Of a DNA stretch of 64,000 nucleotides, positions 17,441 to 26,155 are shown piece after piece. The notes under the pieces are model-generated. The model was not told the origin of the DNA. It did not search any database and worked only from the letters and a program-made list of their open reading frames with translations. Source of the DNA: Renibacterium salmoninarum ATCC 33209 (GTDB taxonomy: Bacteria > Actinomycetota > Actinomycetes > Actinomycetales > Micrococcaceae); the NCBI RefSeq assembly GCF_000018885.1, contig NC_010168.1, positions 1,426,001 through 1,490,000 on the forward strand, read 5' to 3'. The stretch's first letter is position 1. Each line of letters opens with the position of its first letter. The position numbers and the translations under genes were made by a program.

Positions 17441-18502
17441 TCAATTACTCACATCTAAGCCAAATGGATCAGAAAAATATTCCGCACTTTGATGAGCTTC
17501 TGCGGCGCTGAGTTGGGCGTCATTTAGCAGCTCGTGGATCTCCGACTCAATCAATTCATTGGCGCGGCCAGTCAAAGCCACTACAGTGCCGGGTTGTTCC
17601 AACCCAGAGAGCCATTCACCGGTGTTTTCCAGCCACAATCGTGGCCCAATGCCACGCATGGCGATTCGTTGCCCTGGCACCGAAGCCAGCCACAGCCGCC
17701 CTCTAATCCAGCAACTGCCAGCAGCCAGCTCGGGTAGCGCAGAGCGCAGCCGTTCTGGATGCAGCGGTCGGCTGAGTTCGTGGCGAATGGTGCGGAAGAC
17801 GCCGTCGTCAGCACCTGAAGCGACTCGGACTTCACCGGGAGTCTGCCGAGCCATTGCTTCGCTGAGGTCAAAACAACCGGGCCGAACTTGCGCGGTTCGC
17901 CGGGCGACATTCGCGTGCGGCGCCAGCTCGCGCAACAATTCAAAACCAAGCGCTCGGTTGAGATGCCCCGGTTCACTCAGCGAATTCGCCAATGACGCTG
18001 CGGCAAGAACGGTATCTGCCTGTGCCACAGTTCCCACCACAAACTCATCCGAAGTGCGACGGTCTTTCGGATAACTTGTCATGCCAATTTCAGAAAGACT
18101 CCGTCGATCCCAGAGCTGATCTTCTAGCTCCGCGGGATCAACAACAAGCACCGCATTATCGATGCTGAACTCTTCCTCCACACCGGCATATAGCGCTTCG
18201 ATCACCATGTCTAGCTCCACTCCGGGAGGTAAAGCGAGCACCACGTGCGGTACATTCTCCCGAATGAGCCGGCGCACCGTCGGCAAAATTTCCAGTCGAA
18301 CCGTGCAGGATAAGCAACCATGCTCTAGCTGGCTACTGGCCCGCTCGTTGAGCTCACCATCGCGATAAATTCGACGCAAAACCGTGGCACCGTCCAAAAG
18401 ATCATGCACAACGACGACGGAACCAGGGTGCGTGCCAGAAAGCAGCTCTGCACCGCGTTGACGGCAGTGCAGATCGAGGGACGCCAAAAGGGATAGATGC
18501 AT
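17441..18502 (-). CDS. COG0523/CobW-family metal-chaperone GTPase homologue (zinc-starvation type)
   Basis: 353 aa. The family metal motif is present as GCLSCTVR (about residue 62; canonical GCxCC, here Cys-x-x-Cys). It is followed by [10 protein letters not shown], a central [11 protein letters not shown] strand and a C-terminal CobW_C-like domain ([16 protein letters not shown]). The N-terminus starts directly with [14 protein letters not shown] and shows no GxxGxGK(S/T) Walker A. GTP binding may therefore be lost, as in some actinobacterial members. It heads an operon with zinc-free rpmJ and is preceded by Zur-like palindromes, which points to zinc allocation during starvation rather than cobalamin synthesis. 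Confidence 0.85.
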   Translation of the reverse strand: MHLSLLASLDLHCRQRGAELLSGTHPGSVVVVHDLLDGATVLRRIYRDGELNERASSQLEHGCLSCTVRLEILPTVRRLIRENVPHVVLALPPGVELDMVIEALYAGVEEEFSIDNAVLVVDPAELEDQLWDRRSLSEIGMTSYPKDRRTSDEFVVGTVAQADTVLAAASLANSLSEPGHLNRALGFELLRELAPHANVARRTAQVRPGCFDLSEAMARQTPGEVRVASGADDGVFRTIRHELSRPLHPERLRSALPELAAGSCWIRGRLWLASVPGQRIAMRGIGPRLWLENTGEWLSGLEQPGTVVALTGRANELIESEIHELLNDAQLSAAEAHQSAEYFSDPFGLDVSN

Positions 18503-18521
18503 GCCAGCTAGCCTACATGCG

Positions 18522-18544
18522 AATGATTCTCATTTACAAATGAG
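18522..18544. promoter_or_regulatory. Zur/Fur-like palindromic operator upstream of COG0523-rpmJ
   Basis: Two overlapping palindromes. AATGATTCTCATT (18522-18534) has 5-bp arms and a 3-nt centre. CTCATTTACAAATGAG (18529-18544) is a perfect 7-bp inverted repeat with a 2-nt centre. The AATGA...TCATT pattern resembles Zur and Fur boxes. It begins 20 bp upstream of the COG0523 start. The gene content (zinc-free L36, COG0523) makes Zur the more likely regulator; this is inference. Confidence 0.65.
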
Positions 18545-18568
18545 AGCGTCCTGTTATGACGCCAGCGT

Positions 18569-19372
18569 TTATCGCGCCGCCAACGGAATGACATGTGGGC
18601 GGCCAGCAACGGGCTCCGCAACCACCGAGGCTTCCAAGCCAAAGATCTCCAAAAGCTGCGGCTCGGTCACCACATCCTGTGGCGTTCCGGAAGCGACAAT
18701 TGCCCCTTCTTTCATTGCCACCATGTGGTCCGAGTAGCGGGCCGCCAACGAAATATCGTGCAACACCATTAAAATTGTCCGACCCAGCTCACGGTTCAGC
18801 CGTTCAACAAGCTGCAACACTTCCACCTGATGCGCTAAGTCCAGGTAGGTAGTTGGCTCATCCAGCAACAAGATCTCGCTCTCCTGCGCCAGCACCATGG
18901 AAATCCAGGCGCGTTGCCGCTGCCCGCCAGAGAGCTCTTCAATCGGCACATCCGCCAGATCGGCAATATCTGTTGCCGCCAAAGCTTCATACACCGCCGA
19001 CTCATCGGTTTTAGAGAACTGCTGATACCAGTGCTGGCGAGGGTGGCGACCTCTGGCCACCAAATCTGCCACGGTCAGACCGGACGGCGCAGCCGGGGTT
19101 TGCGGCAAAATGCTCAGTCGAGTGGCCACTTGTCGAGTAGAAATCGAACCGATCGGCTTGTCATCGAGGTAAACCTGCCCTGTGCTCGGCTTAAGCAATC
19201 GGCCAAGTCCGCGCAGCAAAGTCGATTTTCCACAACCGTTCGGGCCGATAATTGCCGTCACCGCACCCGGTGCAATCTCCAAACTGAGGTTTGAAACCAC
19301 TTGCTTGCGGTCGTAGCCCAGGCTCACGCCTTCGGCGCGTAACGCGGCGCTCTGTACTGAGCCATTTTTCAT
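18569..19372 (-). CDS. Ferric-siderophore ABC transporter ATP-binding protein (FepC/FecE type)
   Basis: 267 aa. It powers ferric-siderophore import through the two adjacent FecCD permeases. Walker A GPNGCGKST (about residue 41), Q-loop LPQTP, signature LSGGQRQRAW, Walker B ILLLDEPT, H-loop VLHD. ATG 19372 overlaps the stop of the preceding permease gene (ATGA), so a longer upstream open frame is not used. It is the last gene of the operon 21459-18569. Its stop is 66 bp before the COG0523 start and the Zur-like site lies in that gap. Intact. Confidence 0.93.
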   Translation of the reverse strand: MKNGSVQSAALRAEGVSLGYDRKQVVSNLSLEIAPGAVTAIIGPNGCGKSTLLRGLGRLLKPSTGQVYLDDKPIGSISTRQVATRLSILPQTPAAPSGLTVADLVARGRHPRQHWYQQFSKTDESAVYEALAATDIADLADVPIEELSGGQRQRAWISMVLAQESEILLLDEPTTYLDLAHQVEVLQLVERLNRELGRTILMVLHDISLAARYSDHMVAMKEGAIVASGTPQDVVTEPQLLEIFGLEASVVAEPVAGRPHVIPLAAR

Positions 19373-20418
19373 AGCACCCTCCGCTGCGATCGCAACACTA
19401 AGTAGACCAAATAGGGTGCACCAACCACCGCAGTCGCGACGCCAACTGGCAACGCGACACCTAATGCGTGCGCTGAAATAGTGTCCGCTAACAACACAAA
19501 AACTGCACCGACTAAAGCCGAGGAAAATAACGGCGGATTGACCGACCGGCTCAATAATCGCGCCATTTGCGGACTGGCCAGCGCCACGAACGCAAGCGGC
19601 CCAGCGGTAACCGTTGCCAAGGAGGCCAACAGCGCCGCCGTCGTCAATGCAGCCAGCCGCAGCGGACCAACCCGCACGCCAAGTCCGACAGCGGTTTCGT
19701 CGCCAAGGCTGGCGAGGAACAACGGCCGGGCCAGTGCAAAGGCACAACCTAGAAGCAGCACGCCAAACCACAACATAGGCTGAACAAGCGCCCAGTCTTT
19801 ACCGTTGAGTGAGCCCATCATCCAGGTCAGAGCTTGGGCCGCATTGGTGACGTCGCCCAAAGTCAGCAACCAGGTGGTCACACTCGATGCCAAACCAGAA
19901 ACGCCAAGGCCCACTAAGACCAGGCGGAAGCCATCCAGTCCCCGCCGATAAGCTAAAAGATAGACGGCGACGCCGCACAAAAGCCCGGTTCCGAAAGCGG
20001 CCAGTGGCATTCCTACCGCGGCAGCAGCGCCGCTCAACCCGGCATAGCCGCCACCAGCCAAAACCAAAACTGAAACAGCGCCAAAGCCAGCACCACTAGT
20101 CACGCCCAACACATCCGGGCTAGCCAACGGATTTCGTGCGACAGTCTGGGTAATTGCACCTGAGACCGCCAAACACGCACCGACCAACACCGCAGCCCCC
20201 ATCCGGGGCGCCCGAAACTCAGTGCTGGCGAGATAGATTTTCGCATCGCTTTGATCGCCGAGTAGTGCCACAAAGACTTTGCCGTAAGGCAGTGCCGTTC
20301 CGCCGTAAGCAACGTGAAACGCCATCAATGCCAACACAAGAACAAACAGCACCGCCGAAATCAGCACCGCACGAGGTTTGAGCTGAAAGGAAACCGGCCC
20401 CAATCTGACTGTGGTCAT
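19369..20418 (-). CDS. Ferric-siderophore ABC transporter permease, FecCD family (FepG type)
   Basis: 349 aa, about ten predicted membrane helices starting with VLISAVLFVLVLALMAF. The FecCD family pattern is clear: RAPRMGAAVLVGACLAVSGA near residue 70, NPLASPDVLGVTSGAGFGAV, and the C-terminal GPLAFVALASPQMARLLSR containing the EAA-like ATPase contact loop. It pairs with the other permease (20449-21459, 30 bp upstream) to form the membrane channel. The 3' end overlaps the ATPase start. Intact. Confidence 0.92.
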   Translation of the reverse strand: MTTVRLGPVSFQLKPRAVLISAVLFVLVLALMAFHVAYGGTALPYGKVFVALLGDQSDAKIYLASTEFRAPRMGAAVLVGACLAVSGAITQTVARNPLASPDVLGVTSGAGFGAVSVLVLAGGGYAGLSGAAAAVGMPLAAFGTGLLCGVAVYLLAYRRGLDGFRLVLVGLGVSGLASSVTTWLLTLGDVTNAAQALTWMMGSLNGKDWALVQPMLWFGVLLLGCAFALARPLFLASLGDETAVGLGVRVGPLRLAALTTAALLASLATVTAGPLAFVALASPQMARLLSRSVNPPLFSSALVGAVFVLLADTISAHALGVALPVGVATAVVGAPYLVYLVLRSQRRVL

Positions 20419-20448
20419 GGCTGGACTCCGCTCACATTTGGACCCCGC

Positions 20449-21459
20449 TCACAGTTTGACCAGCCTTCGACGCCGAGCAAGCACCACGAAGAATGGCGCA
20501 CCAATAACGGCAAGCACTACGCCCGCAGATAGTTCGCCGGGTCGGGCGATCACGCGGCCAGCGGTATCTGCCAAGAGCACCAGGGCAGCACCGGTGAGCG
20601 CCGCGGTTGGCATGAGCCAGCGGTAATCGGCGCCAGCGAGAAACCTCGCCATGTGCGGAACTAACAATCCAGCAAAAGCAATCGGACCAGCCATGGTGAC
20701 CGCGCTTCCGGCGAGCAAAGTAATGGCCAAAATTCCCACGGTCCGGGCCCGAAGCACCGAGATGCCGAGCGAACGGGCGGATTCTTCGCCCAGGGCAAGT
20801 GCATTGAGTGCACCTGAGTTCAAGACAGCCAAAACAAATCCGACCACGAGGAACGGCCAAACATACCCGAGCACGTCATAGCGTCCGGCCAGTGAGCCAA
20901 TTTGCCAGAATCGCAGCGTGTCAAGCGCCTGATCGTTCAGCAGCACCACGGCAGAGACCAATCCGGCGCACAATGCGGTAACAGCGGCACCGGCAAGCAC
21001 TAAGGTGACCGGTGTTGCACCATTTCGGCTAGCGGAGCCGATGATGAAGACCAAAATACTGGCAATAAGTGCACCTACGAAGGCCAAAAGCGCCTGCGGC
21101 AAATAGCCCAACGGCCCAGCAAAAGCAGTAACCGCGACGATCGCGAGCGCGGCACCTTGATTGATGCCAAGTAGTCCTGGATCAGCAATGGGATTGCGAC
21201 TATGGCCTTGGACAAGCATTCCGGCCACGCCCAAGCAAGCGCCAACTATGATTCCGCTCAGAGTGCGCGGCACCCTGATCTGAGCGATGGTGACGTCCAT
21301 ATCAGTACCCGTGGGCGTGAAAATCGCATGAAAAGCTTGCGCAAAAGAAGATGATGCAGCGCCTAAACATACGCTAGCCAGCACCGCCAGAAGCAAAACT
21401 ACTGCCAGGACTCCGAGCAGCTTTCCGCGCGAACGCCGACCGGTAAAGGCAGCGGTCAC
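20449..21459 (-). CDS. Ferric-siderophore ABC transporter permease, FecCD family (FepD type)
   Basis: 336 aa with about nine to ten membrane segments. RVPRTLSGIIVGACLGVAGMLVQ and NPIADPGLLGINQGAAL are the typical FecCD signature, and GPIAFAGLLVPHMARFLAG the C-terminal coupling loop. It is the first gene of the minus-strand importer operon and divergent from the binding-protein gene at 21593. A DtxR/IdeR-like box (21520-21538) lies between them, so both arms are probably iron-repressed together. Intact. Confidence 0.92.
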   Translation of the reverse strand: MTAAFTGRRSRGKLLGVLAVVLLLAVLASVCLGAASSSFAQAFHAIFTPTGTDMDVTIAQIRVPRTLSGIIVGACLGVAGMLVQGHSRNPIADPGLLGINQGAALAIVAVTAFAGPLGYLPQALLAFVGALIASILVFIIGSASRNGATPVTLVLAGAAVTALCAGLVSAVVLLNDQALDTLRFWQIGSLAGRYDVLGYVWPFLVVGFVLAVLNSGALNALALGEESARSLGISVLRARTVGILAITLLAGSAVTMAGPIAFAGLLVPHMARFLAGADYRWLMPTAALTGAALVLLADTAGRVIARPGELSAGVVLAVIGAPFFVVLARRRRLVKL

Positions 21460-21519
21460 TCTGACGGTTTGTGGAGTACTGATGGTGCTTCCCTTCTGGA
21501 CGGCCTGTTACAATCTTTG

Positions 21520-21538
21520 TGAGCATAGGCTTACCTAA
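21520..21538. promoter_or_regulatory. DtxR/IdeR-like iron box between permease operon and binding protein
   Basis: TGAGCATAGGCTTACCTAA agrees at 15 of 19 positions with the actinobacterial iron-box consensus TTAGGTTAGGCTAACCTAA. It is 61 bp upstream of the fepD-like start on one side and 54 bp upstream of the binding-protein start on the other. It therefore can control both. The consensus is from memory. Confidence 0.75.
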
Positions 21539-21592
21539 GCTTCCAAGGTGTTTGTCCATTCTTGCAAACCTAAGTCCCGAAAAGGAAACCGC

Positions 21593-22612
21593 GTGATCTT
21601 CCGCTCGCTCCGGTCTAACCGGCTGATCAAAACTTTGGCCGGTACGGCCACCGCACTGGCTCTGTTGGCTACCGCAGCTTGCGGCGCGGCTAGCACGCCT
21701 GGCCAGTCCGCCTCCTCCTCCGCTTCCGGATCGGATGCGAGTTTTCCGCTGACGTTGCAACACGCAATGGGAAGCACCACCATTCCGGAAAAGCCGTTGC
21801 GGATCGTGGCACTTGATCCCAGCTACGTCGATGCAACCTTGCTGCTGGGCGGAAAATTGGTTGGTTACGCTCAATACCGGCAAGACCCGAAAAGCCCCTT
21901 CGCCCGGTACCTGGGTGATGTGAGCGAGCAGACCAAAGACGCCGTAAATGTCGGCACCATGGCTGAACCTAACTTGGAAAAAATCCTTGACCTGAAGCCA
22001 GATCTGATTATTTCGGCAAAGGTCCGTCAAGAGGCATTGTACCCGCAGCTAGCCAAGATTGCTCCGACCGTCTTTTCGCAAAGCACCGGACCAACGTGGA
22101 AGCAGAACATCGTGTTGCTTGGTACCGCCATGGGCGAAAAGGCTAAGGCCGAATCCCTGGTTGCCAGCTATGTCGCGGATGCGAAAAAACTCGGCGCAGA
22201 GATCCTCGCTAAAGACCCGGCAGCAACCTATTCCTTGGTTCGTTTTGTTGGCGAATCGACCGCGCGGTTGTACTCGTCTAAGTCATTCATCGGCGAAATC
22301 ATGAATGACATGGGCATCCCTCGCCCGCAAGGCGCACCTGATTCCACCGACCAAATCTTTGTGACACTGTCCACGGAAGAAATCCTCAAGGCAGACGCGA
22401 AGACCATTTTGGTAGCTACCTGGAAAACAACAGGCAGCGAAGGCGAAAAGGCAGTAGCACAATCGCAAGAGTTCGAATCCAATCCACTCTGGAGCCGGTT
22501 GACTGGCAAAAAGGTAGAGGTCGACGACGCCACCTTCGTTGCTTCTGTCAGTATCCAGGGCGCTAGGGCAGTAATGGCTGAACTCGCCAAGTCTTACGGC
22601 GTCACACAGTAA
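21593..22612 (+). CDS. Ferric-siderophore ABC transporter substrate-binding lipoprotein (FepB/FecB type)
   Basis: 339 aa. GTG 21593 is chosen because AAAGGA precedes it and the signal peptide then starts VIFRSLRSNR with helix TLAGTATALALLA and lipobox TAAC (Cys at about residue 32). A Ser/Ala-rich linker precedes a helical-backbone (class III) binding fold: KPLRIVALDPSYVDATLLLG, NLEKILDLKPDLIISA, and the closing MAELAKSYG. It captures ferric siderophore outside the cell and hands it to the FecCD permeases encoded divergently. A natural candidate ligand is the product of the NIS operon 2 kb away. Intact. Confidence 0.93.
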   Translation: MIFRSLRSNRLIKTLAGTATALALLATAACGAASTPGQSASSSASGSDASFPLTLQHAMGSTTIPEKPLRIVALDPSYVDATLLLGGKLVGYAQYRQDPKSPFARYLGDVSEQTKDAVNVGTMAEPNLEKILDLKPDLIISAKVRQEALYPQLAKIAPTVFSQSTGPTWKQNIVLLGTAMGEKAKAESLVASYVADAKKLGAEILAKDPAATYSLVRFVGESTARLYSSKSFIGEIMNDMGIPRPQGAPDSTDQIFVTLSTEEILKADAKTILVATWKTTGSEGEKAVAQSQEFESNPLWSRLTGKKVEVDDATFVASVSIQGARAVMAELAKSYGVTQ

Positions 22613-22632
22613 TTGAAATGAGTGTTTAGCAG

Positions 22633-22667
22633 CTGACCGCTTTGTCTTTCTTGGACAAGGCGGTCAG
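22633..22667 (+). terminator. Stem-loop after siderophore-binding protein gene
   Basis: A 14-bp stem with one G-T pair (22633-22646 against 22654-22667) and a 7-nt loop, 20 bp after the stop codon. The following T-run is weak. Confidence 0.65.
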
Positions 22668-22725
22668 TCGTTAAGCCGTGATTACATGGTTCAACCGGCC
22701 CCTTGCCACCATCAGGAGAAAATCT

Positions 22726-22989
22726 ATGCTCTTAACGCTCATCGCAGCTGAACAGGCTGCGGAGAACTCGTCCTCAGCCCTGGGGCTTGGCCTGCTCATT
22801 GTCTTTGCCGCAGTAGGCATCGGACTCTTTGTGCTGTTTATTACCGCACTCATCTCGGTTCTTGCCTCGCGGGTACTCACCGGCGGCGGCAAAGTTCTCT
22901 GGCTCCTTGTGGTCTTTGCCTTCCCGTTTCTTGGTCCGCTTTGCTGGTTCGTTTGGGGGCGAAATCGTCCGACCTATCGAGTCCCCTGA
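22726..22989 (+). CDS. Small membrane protein with PLDc_N (phospholipase D N-terminal-like) domain
   Basis: 87 aa from ATG 22726, which has AGGAG 7 bp upstream; a longer in-frame start at 22678 lacks one. Two membrane helices: LGLGLLIVFAAVGIGLFVLFITALISVL (too long to be one simple segment, perhaps a tilted helix) and KVLWLLVVFAFPFLGPLCWF, the latter typical of PF13396 proteins, ending in the usual GRNRP. Function of the isolated domain is unknown. Its stop is 1 bp from the stop of the converging YdcF-like gene. Confidence 0.75.
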   Translation: MLLTLIAAEQAAENSSSALGLGLLIVFAAVGIGLFVLFITALISVLASRVLTGGGKVLWLLVVFAFPFLGPLCWFVWGRNRPTYRVP

Positions 22990-22990
22990 T

Positions 22991-23991
22991 TCACTGATGG
23001 CTTGCCAAAGCCAACATCAAAGTCAAAAACGCGGTCAGTGCCAGGAACGGCAAGCACATGATCAAGTGCAATATCTTGTGCTCTTTGAGAATCGCTACAA
23101 ATTCGCGTAAGAAGGCGCTCGGTAAGAAATAACCCGCCGTGGGCGAACCAACTACCTCAGCGTTAATTCCCAGTTTTCGAGACAATAGTGCTGCGCGGAG
23201 CACATGGTAGTTATTTGTCACGACGACCAAGCTGCCGAGCCGTTCGTACTCCCGAGCCACAGCAGCAGAGAATTGCAAATTCTGCGCAGTATTGACGGCT
23301 CTTAACTCAGGCACCACATCGTGTGGCGGCGCACCGGCGTCGACCAAGTACTCCGCCATAGCCGCACCCTCGGGCCGCGATTCTCCAACGCCTTGACCAC
23401 CAGAGGGAATCAGCAATGGCGCGGCTCCAACGGATATTTCGCGATACAGTTCTAAGCCCTTATCCAAACGCGAACGCAGTAACGGCGGCGCCTTCCCATT
23501 GATGATTTGCGAGCCAAGTACCACGACGGCGTCTGGACTGCGCTGATACCGCATCCGCCCGTAGACCACGGCATAGACCAAAAACACCACAAAGACCACG
23601 CCGAAATAGCTGCACAAAAAGAACAAAAGCGCGGCCAATCCAATAGCTATCGGCTGCCACGTCAAGACCAATAGCACTGCGAAAACCGGCAACGTCAGCA
23701 AAGCTACTCCGGCGATCAGCGACAATAAATTACCCCAGCTACGTCCCTCATGGCGCATCATGTTAACGCCATTGACAATCAGAAATCCGGCTAGCACCAG
23801 CACCGCGAGCGGCGTCAAAATCATGAAGCCCAAAAGCACCCAGCTGAACCAAGGGAGCCACTGGGAGAGAATCTCACAGACACCCAGGAAGCGGTCACCA
23901 GTACCAGACCATTGCGCAGCATTCGGCGATCTTTATGCCGCAGATACCAATAAATTCCAGCAAGGATGAGCGCAATAATAAGAGATGTCAC
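22991..23991 (-). pseudogene. YdcF/SanA-family (DUF218) membrane protein, frameshift near the N-terminus
   Basis: From GTG 23991 a first membrane helix (SLIIALILAGIYWYL) and a basic loop (RHKDRRMLRNG) are read. At about 23905 the frame is lost. The rest continues in another frame with FLGVCEILSQWLPW, then further helices and a DUF218 domain: DAVVVLGSQI, LIPSGGQGVGESRPEG, VTNNYHVLRAALL, and a last helix. One missing base after GTGACCGC explains it. Family members act in envelope processes or as oxidoreductase-like proteins; role unknown. A restart inside the second frame (ATG 23839) could still yield a shortened protein of 282 aa. Confidence 0.75.
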
Positions 23992-23993
23992 AC

Positions 23994-24016
23994 TTTTAGA
24001 TTACAGACATCTAAAA
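23994..24016. promoter_or_regulatory. Palindrome between YdcF-like gene and secreted protease gene
   Basis: TTTTAGAT (23994-24001) and ATCTAAAA (24009-24016), a perfect 8-bp inverted repeat with a 7-nt spacer, immediately before the GTG of the minus-strand gene and 80 bp upstream of the protease. It could be an operator or overlapping -10 elements of a divergent promoter. Confidence 0.4.
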
Positions 24017-24095
24017 TGTAGAGGATTCTCAAACGACGCCCGGGATTCGTCCCTCTTTGCCAGCGCTCACCGCTGAATATGATTCGGAGTTCACC

Positions 24096-24888
24096 ATGAA
24101 GATTCAGGTTCTTTCGGCTATTGCTGGCGTGATCGCCGGGGCCGTTGCCCTCACTGGCGCGGGTCTACTGGTTGGCGCACCGGCTGAAGCTGTCGCCGTC
24201 GCGCCGCGAATTATTGGCGGCGAAAAGGTGGATTCCAATCCCTGGGTTGTTGAGTTAGGTATCTTCCTGGACAGTGCACACACCAAAGGATCAGGTTGCA
24301 CCAGTGAAGCAATCAACGATTCTTGGCTCATCACGGCAAAACACTGCGTCACCAAGCCAGATAATTCGATCTACATACCGAAAGACCTTTTTGCGGTTTA
24401 TTACGAATAACACCGCAGACATCAGAAACCGAGCTAAACGAATTGCCGTTGACAAAGTCGTCACTTGGAGCAGCGGGGACGTGGCCCTCGTCCACCTTGC
24501 CTCTGCTACCAAGCTCACCGCCTTTGCCCAGATCGCAGCCGAATACCTACCAAACTCCGGCGACACTGGCGTGGTGCAGGGCTACGGTTTCAGGCAACAA
24601 AACCCGGCTGAACAAGCAGATTGGCTGTACCGCGCCAATGTCTCAGTTATCGGCGCAAACACTGACCTCTCCGGCGGGTCAGCTATCAGAGTCGGGGGCG
24701 TTAATGGCATCTCTAATTTCGGTGACTCCGGCGGACCGCTAACCGTCAACGGCAAAAACGACCAAATTGTCGGCGTGAGTTCCTCTGGGGCAGACAACCC
24801 CACAAACGACATTCAGTCAACGGCAACTTACGCAAATATCACGGGCACCGAGGTGCGCAACTGGATCCGGAGCACCACCGGGTCCTGA
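24096..24888 (+). pseudogene. Secreted trypsin-like serine protease (S1 family), frameshifted
   Basis: ATG 24096 has GGAG upstream. A signal peptide (basic MKIQ, helix VIAGAVALTGAGLLVGA, site after APAEA) is followed by a short propeptide and the mature-type N-terminus RIIGGEKV. The triad is His in ITAKHCV, Asp in SSGDVALVH and Ser in NFGDSGGPL. The first frame stops at 24408-24410 after LFAVYYE. The continuation NNTADIRNRAKRIAV onward lies in another frame, so one indel at about 24400 separates His from Asp and Ser. No active enzyme can be made without recoding. Intact it would be an about 263-aa exoprotease. Confidence 0.88.
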
Positions 24889-24895
24889 ACATCGC

Positions 24896-26155
24896 CTAAG
24901 CAGGGGCACCCACGTGCAGGATTTCAGGCTGTGGATGCATCAGAAAATCGCGGTGCGAAATGTTCAGTGCGTATGCTCCTGCCAGGCCGAAAATCACCGT
25001 GTCCCCGGCGCTGATCTGCGAAACTGGCACGTCTCGGGCCAAAAGATCCTTCGGCGTGCACAGTTGACCGACAAAACTCACCGAGTTTTCTTGCAACGAA
25101 GCCCTTTCCCATGGTCGATCCCACTCGGCCACCTGCAGCACGGACAGCGGCTGGCTGTGCCCCTTTGCTGCTGGTGTGCGCAAATGGTGTGTTCCGCCTG
25201 AGCAAACCGCAAACCATTTACCGTGGCTCCGTTTGAGTTCTTGTACTCGGCTGAGGTACCAACCGGAGTAAGCGCTGATTGCCCTGCCCGGCTCAATTTG
25301 GAAGGTAAATTCGGGATACTTTTCGGCCAGCGAGTTTAGTCGGCTGCCGTAGTCACTCCAGTCAAAAGGCTCAGCAGTACGCAGGTAATCAACGCTCATC
25401 CCACCGCCAACATTCAGCTCGCTCAGCTCTAGGCCATGTTCAGCAGCAAACGACCTAGCCCAACGAGCAATATCTTCGGCTTCCGCAGCACCAGTGGCTG
25501 AGTCGACGCCGCTTGCCAGGTGCGCGTGCACACCATGCAATGTGATGTTTGGCATCGTTTCGAGCTGAGCGGCAGCAAGCGCCGCTTCTTCTGGATCCAT
25601 TCCGAAGGGACTTGGTACGCCACCCATTGTTAACGCTGCGGTGCTGCTGTTGCCTGAGGTGATTCCGGCCTGGATATTGACCCGGAACAGAATCTCAGCA
25701 GTAATTCCGGCCTCAGCTGCAAGCGCGTTGAGACGGCGCAGTTCATCGACGCTCTCCACGTGAAACCGATGAACGCCGGCCGCAAGCGCCGTCGAAAGCT
25801 CTGCATCGGTTTTTCCTGGTCCGCCAAAAATTAGTCGAGCATCCGGCAGTAAGGCGCGAACGTGCGTGATCTCTCCCCCGCTAGAGACCTCTAAACCATC
25901 CAGAATTTCCGCAGCAGTGCGCACCACTTCGGCATCCGGGTTGGCTTTGACCGCATACAAGATTTCGACGCCGCTGCCTCCTGAAGCGGGGTGGGAAAGT
26001 GCCGCTTTGATCGCGACCAAATGGCTACGCAGATGCGCCAAGTCGTAAACGTAGGCCGGAAGTCTATTTTGCTGCGCCAGATTCCGCGCAGCGTCGCGAA
26101 CGGCATCGGTGACATAAACGTCAGCAACTGGAACAGGAATGGCCGACGTTGTCAT
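24896..26155 (-). CDS. PLP-dependent decarboxylase of NIS siderophore pathway (PvsE-like)
   Basis: 419 aa, alanine-racemase fold III, related to diaminopimelate/ornithine decarboxylases and SbnH. PLP Lys in ILYAVKANPD (about residue 70), phosphate-binding LNVGGGMSVDY, C-terminal GQLCTPKDLL with catalytic Cys and FGLAGAYALNISH. In the vibrioferrin pathway PvsE decarboxylates O-citryl-serine to O-citryl-ethanolamine. It is last in an operon whose order equals pvsABCDE. ATG 26155 overlaps the stop of the NIS synthetase gene (ATGA). Intact. Substrate assignment is by synteny; a role like SbnH is the alternative. Confidence 0.85.
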   Translation of the reverse strand: MTTSAIPVPVADVYVTDAVRDAARNLAQQNRLPAYVYDLAHLRSHLVAIKAALSHPASGGSGVEILYAVKANPDAEVVRTAAEILDGLEVSSGGEITHVRALLPDARLIFGGPGKTDAELSTALAAGVHRFHVESVDELRRLNALAAEAGITAEILFRVNIQAGITSGNSSTAALTMGGVPSPFGMDPEEAALAAAQLETMPNITLHGVHAHLASGVDSATGAAEAEDIARWARSFAAEHGLELSELNVGGGMSVDYLRTAEPFDWSDYGSRLNSLAEKYPEFTFQIEPGRAISAYSGWYLSRVQELKRSHGKWFAVCSGGTHHLRTPAAKGHSQPLSVLQVAEWDRPWERASLQENSVSFVGQLCTPKDLLARDVPVSQISAGDTVIFGLAGAYALNISHRDFLMHPQPEILHVGAPA

